Below, piece by piece: positions 47,757 to 60,733 of a stretch of DNA of 64,000 nt (position 1 is its first letter; each line of letters begins with the position of its first letter). The DNA is taken from contig NEEC01000027.1 of assembly GCA_002189035.1 (NCBI GenBank), forward strand, positions 372,001 through 436,000. The letters run 5' to 3'. The notes beneath the pieces are model-generated. The model worked only from the letters and a program-made list of their open reading frames with translations. It searched no databases and had not been told where the DNA came from. This DNA is from Utricularia gibba (Eukaryota > Streptophyta > Magnoliopsida > Lamiales > Lentibulariaceae). The position numbers were made by a program, and so were the translations under genes.

Positions 47757-48549
47757 TTCCCCCTGCAAAACAATTCCAAATCACACTCTACCCATCCCGA
47801 AAAGAAAGCCCATTTAATTCCAGAAACATTTGAGCAGGAAGAAGAGAGGAAACCGAGGACCACCTGCGTAGATGGATGGAACAGAGCGCCCAAAAGCAGA
47901 CCAAGAGGTAAATGACTTGGGAGAAAAAGGAGAGGTTGAGTGGTGAAGAGAAAGCGGAGTGGTGTGGTGAGGTCGGTAAAGCATTCAATGGGAGAGAGGA
48001 GGGAAACTCCTTCTTCAACTCCCAGGAATAAATAAATAATAATAATTTGATTTATTAAAAGAAAATAAAATTTGACTAATTTCCACATTATTCCTCTCAG
48101 ATTATTGATGCCTAACGCCGGCGAGGCTACGGTGCATGTTAGCGGCCATAATTTCGGTATTATAATAATCCTAATTATGATGCTAATAATGTGATTAATT
48201 ATTATTACTTCTATCCGTCGGCATTCAGGCCACCGGCCACCGCCCTTGACGCCTACAAGTACAAGCCCAATAATGGAGAGAGTTCCGCAGGCCGTCGTCA
48301 AGTGTGAACTCTGGAGTTTGAGGGAGGGGACTGAAAGATTCTCCGAGGGGAAGGGGAGGGAAGGAGGAGCAGCAAGTCGCATCTCGTCTTTAAATGAAAG
48401 GGCTCGGGATTCTCGCCCGGAATGATAAATAGCGTGGTGCCATGAAAGAAACTCGACCTTCAGTCCTTTCTACGAGAACTTGCTTTCACCACTGGGATTA
48501 ATCTAATCAAAAAGATGACAACTTGGGTTCAGTGGCCGTTTTCCTCTCT
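47757..48549. other. GATA-gene promoter and PMT 3' region
   Basis: The GATA 5' UTR, probably with an intron (donor near 47862, acceptor near 47764), its promoter, and the 3' UTR of the PMT gene. 48020-48220 is AT-rich with ATTATT runs. A long minus-strand open frame (47525-48382) crosses it but only shadows the GATA gene. Confidence 0.45.
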
Positions 48550-51500
48550 TCACTTCCGGGGAGAAGATGGTGCGTGGGAGTCGGGACGCCATTCCGATTT
48601 CTGGGCGCTGAGAATGCCTTCCTGATTCTGTGTAATGCTTAAGAAGACTTCCCAGTGAAGAGATTTCAAAAGCTCCTCGAGATCGTTTATCGCGCCGGAT
48701 TCATCTCGCGCGATGAGTTTCCCCCCGGGGCGGACAATTCTGTCGACTTCCGCCATTACTGCCCGGAGGTTGCACCTGCAGAAGAAGCAAGGGAAAAAGA
48801 AAAGAGTTGGTGAATTGGAATAAAATGGGGCGAAACAGCTACAGCTGCTACAACCTTTTCTGCAGCTTGGAGAAAAGATGGTCTGCGTGTAGAAGATCGT
48901 AGGTTCTGGGGTATGTGCTGAAGGATTCGCACCAGTCGTGGTAAATCCCAAAGAGCCCACGTTCGTAGATGATGGGAAGTGTATCCGGCGAGTCGACGTT
49001 CACCACATTCATAACCCAGATCTTGAGATCTTTCATCGCTGCAGCAAACCTGCAGAGAAGTTTTAGTGAGTAGCTTCGATTGTGATGAGTCTGTTATTTG
49101 AGGGCCTTAGTTCAGCTTACCCTCCATACACAGCTCTCATGTCCATGGCATTTCTCACATTTTTCCAGTTGATCCCTAATCCATTCATGTAAGATTTGCT
49201 AACCACATGTTTCCAGTGTTTGTAATCTGATGCAAAGTCATCAGGTGCTGGTTTCCCATATATTCCTTTCTGCGTTTTACTCAGCCAAAATGGCGGAGTG
49301 TGTAGCCTTTCCGGCCACTCCTCTGGCCACTGAGATCCCCTTTTGTTTTCTTGCATCGGCACCTTGTGCATACATGCCTGCAGAGGAACATACCTGAAGC
49401 AACAACAAACTGCAAGTCATCGCAATGCCACAATGAAGTAAACGGGAGTAGAGGGGAAGTCACCAAGCAGCATCAGGATCATCATCTTCTTTACACATTG
49501 GGGGTTGCTTTCGTTTCCGCTTGTTGTAGCAGTCGTTTGAATCGGGTTTCTGATAAATCGCAGCGCCGATGGAGTTCAGTTTGTCCTTCTTGATGGTCAC
49601 AAGCTCCCAACACATTGCCACCGTGAGATTCGACATTTCTACAAGAAAAGTTAACGAACTCTGAAGACAAGAGCTCTTCAGTGTAAAATGATAATCAAGA
49701 AACTGTCACCTTTCCAAATCTTCACATCTTCTTCAAGGTTCTGATAAACGGGAGTTGCTGACCAAATGAAGTACCCTCCGGGCCTGAGTACTCTGTTTAA
49801 CTCTAGAAGTAGCCTTCCTCCTTCACCATGTGTAAGAAAAATCAGAAGAAGCCAGTGAATTGTAAGAAACGTTACTTGAAAAAGCCGAGAGGGGTATTGG
49901 GAGAACCATCAGCGTGCCAGGGAACACGGCAACGAGCGCAGTGTACTGCTTCAAAAACTCCGCTAGGAAACGGCAGCCTCTGCGTGCCCATCACAGCTGA
50001 TATGGCGGGAATTCCCCTTTCCAGAGCGAATTGAACCTGAGCTTCATGCTCGTCTTTTGGCGCAAAAGACAGGGTGATTACATCTCTATCGAAGAGGTAG
50101 CCACCAAAACTAGCGACTCCACACCCCACATCAAGTACCACTCTGGTGTGCTTTCCCCATGCTATGTCTGGAAGTGCCTGAGTAACACATTCACCAGATA
50201 AGAAAAAAAGTATCCATTTTTGTACAGTTGTGGAGTTCTTCACGGTTTACCTGTTGAATGAAGTCAATGTAATGAAGGGCTCCATGGATGAACTGAGTTC
50301 CACCGCCGGGAAAAGTGAGGTACTCCCCTGAAACCTTCACCCAATTCTGGTGACCTTTTACTTCAGCCAGCAATGTATGTGGGACGTTACTGTACCATAT
50401 CTGATATGACGACGACGCAAACATAAAGGCGCAACCTTTGCAGTAGCGATACCGCAGGCATTATTCACACAGTTTTAAAATATGTTACCTGATCTCTGCT
50501 TTTTGGCCAGGGAACCGGCTTCTTATAGCCTGCCGGCAAAGGAACAAGGCAAGTAGGAGGATTCTTAGGACAATGGCGTTCGCGATGCTCGTAATGCATT
50601 CGGCTTTGGAGTTTCGCGATATCTTTCTCGTTGTCCAGACATGGGATGAAATCTGCACCCGCAGTTTCATTACAGAGCAGCCACGAATAGCCCGTGTTTT
50701 TTGTCACTGTCTCTTGCGGCGCTGCCATTCGCCGCTCCTTCTCGTTCTCAGACTGGTGGGCTTGAGTGTTCCAAGTCTTCTTCGATTCCACTGATTCTTT
50801 GGGTATCTCTGCATTTGGAAATGCAGAGGCTTCCTCGTTCGACTCTTTTTTTGGTGTTTGTTCAGTTTCTGCAAGATTCCCTTTTCTCCTTTTCTCGTCC
50901 ACTGAATCCTGAGTGATTTCTTGTGGATCTGTTTGTTGGATGGGTTCTTCTTTCTCTTGGGAACCGATGTTTTCTCCAGTTGAATCCGTGAGGGCATCAT
51001 CGTGCTGGATTTGTTCAGCGCTTGTTGCTCCATGAGGGTCCTCACGGATCTGCTCATTCTCTTTCTTTTGCTGGATTTCGATCCTTTTTTGCTGATCTTC
51101 ATCGGAAATCAAATGCTCTGATTCTGAATTGTCGGAGCCTTTTTCTACCCCCACTTCTTGTTCTTTCTCTTGTTTCTTCTGGTCTACCTCCTGTTCCTGA
51201 CTAACTGTACTTTCCTCAGCGGTCTGTGTTTCGAGAGCCAATTGTTTCTCGTGTTCATCCCCAGATTCGGCAGCTCCTTGCAATTTCTCGGTCGCCGCGT
51301 CGGATTCGAGGGCGCCGTTCCCCTGATCTAGCTTCTCCTCCGTCGTAACCACATTGTCCCGAGACTCCGCCACCTCATTCTGCTTCTCCGGCGGCTTTTC
51401 TTGCTTCTCCACCTTCTCAATTGAAGCTTCTCCGCCCAAGGACGCACCGGACGCCTCATCTTTCTCGGCGTCAGTGTCCGCAGATTTCGTGGTCCCGCCG

Positions 51501-51745
51501 TGAAGCTCCTCTAGCGCATCTTCGTGAACCGGGTGGGGTTCTGTCATGGAGCTGGCGCCCCCAGAATCCATCATCTCCGGAGATTCCGTGGCCGTCCGAT
51601 AGGGCAACTGCAGGGGAGCAAAGGGGTTGGAGGTCAGGAGCCAAACCACCAAACCCGAGAGTGCCAGGAATATCATCATAATGGTCGTCGCCGAGAGAGT
51701 GCCCCCGGCGCCGGTCCGCCTGCTGCGAGATTTTCCGGTGGCCAT
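48550..51745 (-). CDS. Probable S-adenosylmethionine methyltransferase, PMT24/25/26-type (QUASIMODO family)
   Basis: Eight exons on the minus strand: 51745-50489, 50400-50251, 50177-49907, 49820-49710, 49638-49464, 49393-49121, 49049-48855, 48775-48550, encoding 885 aa in phase. It is a type II Golgi membrane protein: short basic cytosolic start (KSRSRR), one helix near residues 20-37 ([17 protein letters not shown]), then about 300 residues of acidic Glu/Gln/Lys repeats (stem), then the DUF248 methyltransferase with [13 protein letters not shown] (SAM loop), [32 protein letters not shown] and [10 protein letters not shown]. The long acidic stem is the mark of PMT24-27 rather than QUA2. The family is implicated in pectin homogalacturonan methylation. 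The start at 51745 gives the expected KSRSRR-TM topology. Confidence 0.92.
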
Positions 51746-52311
51746 CACGAACTCCGTTGGTGGAAAGACAAACAAGGAGACAAGAGCAATGGAAGAAGGC
51801 CGGCATCCATAGTCTGGCCCAGATCCACCACCGTAGGAGAAGGCGTCCGTTACGCCCTTTGCATGCAAAAATTTAAAATCGCCTACCTCCTCACTCACTC
51901 CGTACCCCCCTCCCTGATTACGTTGCACCACGTGGTCAAAGTCAAACAACCATCTCCATATTGGGCTTATCCCGGGCCCACCGGACCTTCCAGTTTGGAA
52001 AAAAAGGGACACCTGTGGAATGACTAAGAAGCCCGTACCTCATTACGGCCCAAGAAAGGCTACATAATCGGGAATTTATAATTAATTATTGACTCGTTTT
52101 GTTTAATTTTTCATAGTTTTGCGATACGCAGTCATGCACATTACTTAGTTTTAATTTTATTAGATTCTATGATATTAATTATTGATTTTTAATATAAATA
52201 ATTAATAATATTCTTGTGGCGAATTTCCATGTTACCCCCCTGCTCACCTTCCTATTCACCTGCAAACCTCACACATGCTGGATCGCTCGTTCGTACGGAA
52301 GAGACGGGGCG
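51746..52311. other. PMT promoter and MRS2 3' flank
   Basis: 566 bp between same-strand genes. 51970-52060 holds GGGCC/GGCCC and TGGGCT elements near the PMT start; 52080-52215 is AT-rich. No gene is seen. Confidence 0.45.
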
Positions 52312-54374
52312 TCAGGTGTCGAGGATTCGCTTGCTTCGGGCGTAGCAATGTATCCCCGCGTAGATGGCGATGGCTATCACTCCACCCATGATGTTCGCCT
52401 ACACAGAATATGGCACCAGGTGATCAAATGGGAGGAGGAGGAGGAGGAGGAATGATCTGAAAGATGATGAACTGCTGTGTGTTCTCACTCACCCATTTAA
52501 ACAGGTTCCCGTGCCCACTGTTCCATGGGTAAGGGATCATCATTCCAAGAATCGCAGCCATTAAGTTGTAGACGGATAGGGCGAAATGCCCAGAGTTGAG
52601 CAGCAGATCCACCTGCATGCCAAACAACATACGGATTGAGGGTGCGGTGCAGGTGCTCTCCGCTCCCACAGATAGTGAATCAGAGGCTTCACCTTGATCA
52701 GCTGGTTTCGGAGATTATCGAGCTGATGGGAAATGGTCAGTCCACCAAACAGACATGATGTGAGATTGGGATCATGATGCCTGGGAAGGAAATGTTTCAA
52801 GCATTTGATTCACCTGGATGTTGAGGTAGTCTTCCGTGCTTTCGATGTATTCATGCAGCTGTCCGATGCGAGGAGAGATCAGAGCCAAGTTTTTAAGGTT
52901 AAAAAGATCCCCTTCCGTGTGCCAGTGCTACATACCATGGACAATTTGTCGAATGTTTCATCCATATTGGAATAGTAGGCCTGCAAGAAAATGTTCATCA
53001 TGCATGGCGCTTCACCGACCATAATGTTGTATTTCTGAAATTCGTACCTCAAGTAGCATTTCCAATTCTAAAACTTCGTTGTCTTTCTCATGATCTTTTG
53101 CACTACCGGCTTCACGAATCTCGTTACCTGAGGTGGATGATGATGGGGTGCGGAGACCAGTGGCTGCTGCATCTGAGATGTTGTCCATCGTTGCTGCTGG
53201 TCTAGCAAGCTTTCTGGACAAGTAGAGGTTAACCATATCCTCTTCATCGTCCAAAAGCTTTTCCAGCTCATCTTGCACCTTGGTAAAACCAAGCAAACGC
53301 AATTGTGATTCAACTTTTCACTTAAAGCGTGGAGAAAGTGATGATGATCAATCAACCACCTTGTGGACTCGAGCAGTCAGTCTCGTCATTTGGCTCTTCA
53401 GCTTTCGCACATGCTCTAAATTCCTGGCGCTGATCTTCATGAGAACCAAAGGCAGTACAACTCAGAAATCAAAGAAGCAAGGGCACTGGTAGATTGCTCC
53501 TACGAGGGGATGATTCATCACCTTGGAGGTGAGAAGGTCCAGCGCGGGGTAAACGTCGTTCTCCAATTCAGTTGTGCGCGCTGAAAGATAGCTGCATATG
53601 GCTTCCAACACTGTATCAAGGACATGGATCTCGAAAGGATGATCTGCAAAACCTATCGCTATAAAGGTCTGAGCAATCGACGTGCTAAACAGGAAAAGAG
53701 GTTAAAAATCACCATCTTCCTCGAAGTCCTGGTTTGGTGAAGATGCCTTGCTCGTGGAAACTAATCGCCTCCTTAGCTCTGCAACCACAGGCGCTATACT
53801 TTCATCAGGCTGATTCCGTATCAAAACCTAACCAGTAAAGATTTTCAGTATGAGAAGCTTGCTGTTATGTGATGACAGGAGGCAATCTCTGAGAAATGAA
53901 TTTCAATTTCCAGGACACTCACCTCCTCAGCCGTGATGATCGCCTTGATATGCTACAAAAAGCAGAACACACAAGCAGCACAAGAGAAGGACTCAAGGAA
54001 GTTGGTTATCAAGAATACAAGTCAAAACTGAAAATCATAGAAGATGGAGTCTGAACTTCTAAACCGGAACTAGAAGATGAAGAGCATTCACTTACTTCTA
54101 AATTGAGAACAATAGCCTTTTCACGGCCGAATATGGCAGCAGGGTAACCCAAGATCGGGTCGATAATGCGTAGATCACGAGCGTTGATCTGAGTACGCTG
54201 CATGACTTCATATTTGTCGATGTTCACAGTAGATTCCTGGCCACAAGAATCCACCAAAATCCAGCTCCCTAAACCAGTCGTCTTCTTCTCCGTCTCTGCA
54301 CTACCAGCGATCACCGGAGACTCAGCTGGACGCACGGTTGCCCCTCCGCGGTTTCTCATCATCAACAAAAACAT
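52312..54374 (-). CDS. MRS2: MRS2/MGT-type magnesium transporter with an altered GMN motif
   Basis: Eleven exons on the minus strand: 54374-54096, 53952-53923, 53827-53713, 53643-53522, 53434-53360, 53278-53048, 52980-52936, 52858-52814, 52722-52693, 52612-52493, 52398-52312, encoding 392 aa in phase. Soluble domain landmarks include [84 protein letters not shown] and [13 protein letters not shown] (TM1). In the family, TM1 ends in GMN followed by IP; here codons 52541-52543 and 52538-52540 give GMM-IPYPWN. Asn in GMN is essential for Mg transport in CorA/MRS2. TM2 is [21 protein letters not shown]. The fold is intact, so this may be a divergent or inactive paralogue or a regulatory subunit. 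ATG 54374, 54362 and 54359 are possible starts. Confidence 0.9.
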
Positions 54375-55448
54375 TACTTTACAACAGAAATCAACCACTT
54401 TCCTGATAAAGAAATCCTGGCCATGTAGCTGAAATGTTGTATGTATCATCATCTTGCAAATTGCTTCTAGAAAAGAACATAGGGCATTTCTCTGCGAAGT
54501 CGAAGATGTAATTATCCAACCCAAAGAACACTGCTATCAACCAAGGAAATGATTACAGCAAACCCATAGTATCAGCACATGCTCGTACAATGAATCCGTG
54601 CAGTCATAGACCCGGGGAAGCTGTAGCTAGTTGACAGCTCCCCCCCTCTCAACCTCCTCACTGCTGTTTTTTTATGTATATTCAAGTATACAAGCACGTT
54701 GACTAAGCCTAAGAATGCTTATTCCCTCAATTCATATTATACTTCAACAAACATGGTGGGGGCCTCTTTTCCCTTCGAGTAGAAAGAAAAAGATTCCATC
54801 TTTTCATCAGACTACAACCCTGTACAGGAGGGCAGCTCCTTCCAGTTAGTTGAAAAACATTTTCGATCATGTCCAGCACCTGCAAAACATGCAAATCACA
54901 TCAACTTCAGATATATATATTTTTTTTATTCCAGACATGTCCAGAGCGAATGCCACAACAAGATTCCAAAAGACATGATATGATCAGTTTACGGAAATTG
55001 GGAAGGGGATATCATCACCTCCCACGTCAAAAGACATGAACCTAGAAAGTGTGCATAGCTTCCATAAGTTGACTAGAAACAGGAAAAATCAAAATCACCG
55101 TTTCATAAATAATGTAATTGCCTGCCATAAGGTACTGGACTGAAATTTACGACACCTGATTTACATTACTCGAAATACATGATCTCGGTGGTATTTTCGC
55201 ATGCTTTGTGTTTTGATAAATTTACAACAAAGTAAGAGAATAAGCACACCCCGTTTCTACCCAAGTCAACTGACAGCATAAGACAAATTTAATTAATATC
55301 TACGTCCCAACTTGATGCAGGAAGAGTAATGGCACACGGCATAGAGTTATGCCTGGCTTTTTAAACATATAATGTTCTTTTTTCCGTAAATCATTACCTG
55401 CAGGTTTTACACAGAAGCTGAAGAAAAAGTGGCCCGGATTCAGTAGCC
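54375..55448. other. MRS2 promoter and auxilin-like 3' region
   Basis: About 1.07 kb: leader and promoter of the MRS2-type gene on the left, 3' UTR of the auxilin-like gene on the right. Open frames into 54524 continue upstream of the MRS2 ATG but lack family similarity. AT-rich near 54910-54930. No gene is seen. Confidence 0.45.
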
Positions 55449-58400
55449 TCAGTATTCCCCTGAGTTGAACTTGTTCCAAGCTTCCTGAAACACAAGGAAC
55501 ACATGATGCGAATGACGCATGCGCATATGATGGTTGAAAAATAGATCAAGAAGCCCGGGCGATGAACATACTTTTAGAAGATCAAAAACCTTCTCACAAA
55601 TATACTTCTGCTGTACTGTCGCACCCCGTTGCTGTAACTTGTCAGGATGGACACAAAGAGTGGCTTTTCTGTAGGCCTTTTTTACGGCCGCAGGAGTGAC
55701 AACTTCAGTTAACGGAATTGGATGCCAACCGCTTTCAGGCCCAAGAATCTGCAAACAATCATCCAACACCGTAAGGCATATGAGATGTTGGAGAGTCAGC
55801 GAATTAGAAACATACGTATTGCAGAGTCGATAGCAATGCCCGGAGGTTTCCTTCTTTTCCATTCGACCATCTCTTGACCTCAGCATCTAACCCTACTGCA
55901 ACTTTCTGTAGAAGCGTTAAGCATGAGATATGTGCGATCGTGAACAGTACATAAAATTTGATAAAAGAACATGTGGGCCTACACTCCTCTCCTCCTTCTC
56001 TGTTTGGACAAGGAGATCACGCCTGTTTTTCTCAGCCAATGCATTCGCCTGACAAAACTAATCTATTACAGCAGTTGATGAATAATCATAAGAAATGACA
56101 ACACGAGCAAAATACTGTGCATACCACTCTCTCTTCTGTTCTTCGGTATCTCTCCAGCCGAGCTTTACATCGCTGAAATGATTCACCATTAGCTCCTACA
56201 GTGAACTAACATCTCAGTACCATAGACCGCATAAGTCATGAAAATAAGTTCCAAGTGCTACATCGAACTCTTCTAAAGTAATGATGTAGGGAGATGAAGT
56301 TAAATTCCCTACAAATCAATAATCACATGCAGAGTACATCATATGGAACTACATACAACTCCTGTATGATGCCAGATAACTAACCGTCATGCTCAGAAGA
56401 AAATCCCCAGGCGCCAGCGCTGTGGAAGTGCAGGTCCTATAAGGTGACAAGAACAGGATGAAAAAAACATCTAAAATGTCAGTCAATGAGCACTAGAAGA
56501 CAGGCGAAGCAAACTTACGGATGGCAAAGAGCTATATCCGGAATCCCCACATTTGACAGAAGCAGAACGCCTATCAGCGAAAGATTTATCCATATGACCC
56601 TTGGAATCTGAAGCGTTTTCAGAAAATGATCTTTCTGAAACCCATTGCCAAGCCCCATTATTTGCTCTCTCCACAGCCACATGGTCAGGCTTGGCTCTGG
56701 CCTCTACAGATGATTTATCTACTCCCACTCGACCAGTTGAGGATCTGTCTTTCATTTCAGCATTAGCCCTTTCCAATGCCACCCTTTCAAGAGATTCGGA
56801 ATATGGTCTTGCACGAGCTTCCAGAGCTGCCATACTGACTCCCATCCGATCCTTTTCCCTTTCCCTCTGGCGTTCCATGTCTTCTTCCATCTTCCTCTTA
56901 TAATCACTTATCAACTCTGACTCACCAACTACTGTTGCTACTGAATCAAAGCCCCCTGCTAGGACACTATTTCTAATATTTTTGTGTTTTCTTTCACTGC
57001 TTTGGTCCATAGCAATTGTAGTTAGAATTTCTGCGGCATTGCTGTTCTCAGGCACGGGTGGAGCATTGTAAACATTCTTTCCACTTTCTTGATACTCCTT
57101 CATCACTACATGTGGAGCAGGACTCTTTCTGATATCAATACTGCTAGTAAGTTTGTCACCCTTCATCTCTCGGCAATCATTGTCTTTGGGGGAAAAAATC
57201 TTCTGCTGCTCAGTAATAATGCTTGTTGAGAATGACTGGTCCTTCAGAATATTTGAATCCACCACCATACTACCACAAACACTTATATGCCGTTCCAGCA
57301 AAAAATTGGATTCTAAATTTTTTCTTGCTATCCGGTAAGATTCATAATTTTGTGGTTTGCCATCCTTTTGTAAGGACACCATATACTCCTTAGCCATAAC
57401 ATCTTGCACCATATTCAAATCCGTATTTGCTTCTTGTGTGGGAGTAGCGATAGATTTGTGAACTTCTATCCCCTGTAAAGAGTTTTGAATTGCTCCAGTT
57501 TCCTCTAGATTTTGTACTCGAAAATCTGCACTTAACTTCAAAGTTTCTTTTGCCTCAAAAAACTCTGTTTGGTCACCCTTTGATTTCCAGGGATCTCCAG
57601 TATGATCAATAAACTCCGCGTTTTCAAGAACTGCTCTCTGTGTTTCATACTTTGCTGCCTGTTCAAGGGTCTCGCCAATATCCGACTCACTTTCTTTCTT
57701 CTCACTGGAGGGAGCAAGCCTCCCCATTGAGTGGCCACGTGGTGCTACTTCTGTCCCGCTGTTTTCGTGTCCCATGGTTATATGTGGCATATGCTGACCA
57801 TAATCAAGGGTTGAAGTGTTCCCTTCCAGCTTATTATGCTGGATTTGTTTGTTTCTGGCTTCCTTCAAAGAAACGACTCCTTCGGCTTGCTCATTTTTTC
57901 GAAGTTCGTCACCTCTATCTACTTTAAAAGACTTCCTTTTCTCTACAACTCTAGGTTCTATCTGACATTCTTCCCTTTGAAGATGTGTGTCACTTATCCA
58001 ACTGATTAATCCTTCCCAAACATTAACTCCCAAATCCTTGTCAACCCCTGAAAGCGCCCCAACTGCTTCATCCCCTGACATTTCCACCTTCACACTTTTT
58101 CCAAATGTATGGGATTTTCCTCGAGTAAGCTCCTTCGGAATTTCTTCACTGGACGGTTGGTCTTGCTTTAGGTTCCGGAACCCATTCTCACCAATGGAAC
58201 AAGTGCTTGGGGTCCTCTTCGGTGGATTATATCCGGGCAGATTCCTTTCAGCATTGTATCTTGGAGTTTCCTTCGTCAACTTAAAATCCTTATACTCTTG
58301 CCTTCCTCCAAATTCCCAAGCCTCTTCTCCCTTCTGATGCAGGTAAGCATCCTCAGGGTGAGATGCATCATAATCCCCAACAGCATTGGCCGGATGCTTC

Positions 58401-59873
58401 CACACCTTCTTCTCAGTGACCTCAAAATATTCTTCCATTTCCCGCCATGTAGCATAATTTGTGGAGTTCTGAATATTTTGCTTATGGTAGCACATGGCTT
58501 CCGCAGTGCACTTCCTCAAACTGTGCTCATCTTCAGCAAATGGCCTGGATACAACGCCTTCTGGTGCACGTGAATGAAGAAACTCTTCGTCCTCAAAAAA
58601 GTCAACTATGGCAGGACTGATGCTTTTCAGACGCGTTTGAACATTGCAAGCCACTAAGTCCTTCCCTTCACGTGAGCCTAGTGTGTCAGCATGCACCACT
58701 TTCACAAACTTATTCTCTCTTTTCTTACCAGATTCGTCTACTTCAACATCCAAAAATACCAGGTCATCGCCACCACTCATGTCAATGGCAGCATCAGATG
58801 TTTTCCTTTGTGATCTGTGCATCATGCTCTCACATTTCGTAACCGTAAACCCAGGTGGAGCTCTTGAAGGGGGAGGCACCCTTGAAGGCTTAGTTTGAAG
58901 AGAGATATCAGTTAGAGTAAAAAATGGTTGCTTCGTCATAGAATTAGGATTTCCTAGCTTCTCCCATGATTGGGAATCAATTTCCCATCTCTCAGAACCG
59001 GAGCAATGCATGTGATTATGCTTTAGTCTTCCAGAGGGTTCACTTTCACGGCATCTAATACCAGGAGCCGTAGACAGTGGGCAAGGCTGGTATTCCTCGG
59101 TGGAAGAAATTGAACCAGTGTTATAAGCCAAACCATATCCAGGATCATGTATATTAGCAATATGACTAGTGTTGCTGCAAACCAACTCCTTGTGTCTCCC
59201 GCTGGGGCTGCTCTGAGATGCGCTTAACTGCACAGCTGCTCTACCTGTTAGCTGACAAGGATCACCATTTGGTAACCTATTACTCTTACCTGATCTACCG
59301 AGTGGATCTAGTTCTTCAGAAATCGACCATCTTTGCACAGAAGTCCTATTAAAGGATAAGGTATTGTTAATCCCTAAAACCAAAATGACACCAAGAAAAA
59401 AAAAAACCAAGATGATGAAACATAAATACTCATGCCACTCCACATTGCGTCAAGTGATGAGTGCAGACCCATCTGAAACTCTTCCAACTCCTATGCACAA
59501 TGAAGAAGCCCATCGGAAAAGTAAAAACAAAAAAAGAATGGACTTACGATGAGCCTTTGTAGTGGAAGACATCTTGGAACGAAGCCGTAAAAGCAGAACC
59601 TCCGACTTTCCCAAAAACCTCGGCGTAGTCGGGATTGGGGCCCCGTGCGTCGAAATGGAGCCCCGAATCCCCTGCCAGAACCGGAATGTGAAGCACAGGA
59701 ATAGAAGAAGAACGCGAGGCGTGAAAACCACCAAAGATCTCGGAATAGTCCTCGCGGCGGGGGGCCTGTACCGGAATGCTGATCTTTTTGCGACTACCGA
59801 AAACGTCGTCGTAATGAGACTTCTGAGAGTTCGCAGAAACGCTCCTCTTCGTAACCGACCGAGAGACCTCCAT
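55449..59873 (-). CDS. Auxilin-like J-domain protein (clathrin uncoating)
   Basis: Nine exons: 59873-59548, 59345-56519, 56436-56385, 56308-56262, 56172-56125, 56048-55983, 55905-55816, 55748-55572, 55484-55449; 1222 aa in phase. Residues 1-108 carry DF-like repeats ([22 protein letters not shown]) seen in plant auxilin-like proteins as clathrin or adaptor contacts. A 942-residue exon is polar and disordered, ending in a charged coiled-coil ([20 protein letters not shown]). The C-terminal J-domain has [33 protein letters not shown] (HPD intact) and [16 protein letters not shown]. It recruits HSC70 to strip clathrin from vesicles. The two small exons at 56385-56436 and 56262-56308 were placed by phase only. 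HSC70 lies next to it, possibly a chance pairing of partners. Confidence 0.9.
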
Positions 59874-60733
59874 TCCGCCCCACTCGTTCCTCCTCCTCGC
59901 CGCTCGCAGAAAGGCGGAGCGCAGCGCTCCGAGATCGAGTACTCCCAACAGCACAAAAAGAAGGCTGTTAGGAGCTTTGTAGAGGAGGGACTGACACAGC
60001 GCAAGGGCAAAACAGGGAAATAACGGTTACGGTTTGAGGGAATGACAGCTCACGTGGGCCCCACATGGATTTTCCATCCCGTTATTACCTGGATACCCCT
60101 TGTCCGCCAATGGAATCATTTTGTCGCCGGAGCCGTGGAATCACTTTTGACCGGATTCGTAACTTTAACGGCCGCCATCACCGGGAAGCATTAAGAGATG
60201 ATGGGGCCGAGCCGAGGCGTTAACCATGAGAGTTAAGTGCGGTCTAAGAAAACCGATTAGCTCCAAAGCGGAAGCGCATGGTCAAAGGGTACGTGCCTCT
60301 TGCCATGATTGCCATTTATTGTTTATTCAGTAATCATCCATTACTGGAAGAATTAAGAAGAGGACCCCCAGCCCCCCCTCCCCCTTTTCTGGGCTGCTGC
60401 AGTAGACACGCCTCGGACCAAAAGTCAGAAGAGCATTTGGTGACAATAACACTACAGTTGGAGAATTGTGGAAGGGAAGCATGTGAAGCGTTTATTGGGT
60501 TGTGTGAGTGATGTGTTGGGAAGTGCTGAGTGAGGTTAAGATGGAAAACTCAAAATAGATTTCGTCATATTGCCTACTTTTGGTGGTTCATTTTCAACCA
60601 TCAGTTGTTGAAATGGGAAATGCTGCTGAAAGACTAATAATATTAAAGACAAAACAGGGTGCAGTCGCAACAAATCAGTAGTACCAAGTGTTCATGCACA
60701 TCACAAACGATAGCATGTCCGGAACAAGTCTGT
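59874..60733. other. Auxilin-like promoter and HSC70 3' region
   Basis: 860 bp between same-strand genes. 59880-60060 likely holds the auxilin-like 5' UTR and promoter; 60540-60733 the HSC70 3' UTR. No gene is seen. Confidence 0.45.

Noticed and set aside
47757-47768. Upstream TTG as start of the GATA protein
   Set aside because: TTG is not a usual plant start, and the adjacent ttttgcag looks like a splice acceptor in the 5' UTR; ATG 47756 is preferred.
47525-48382. 285-codon minus-strand frame
   Set aside because: It overlaps the GATA first exon in another frame; its Arg/Ser-rich end is a frame shadow and the rest lies in an AT-rich promoter.
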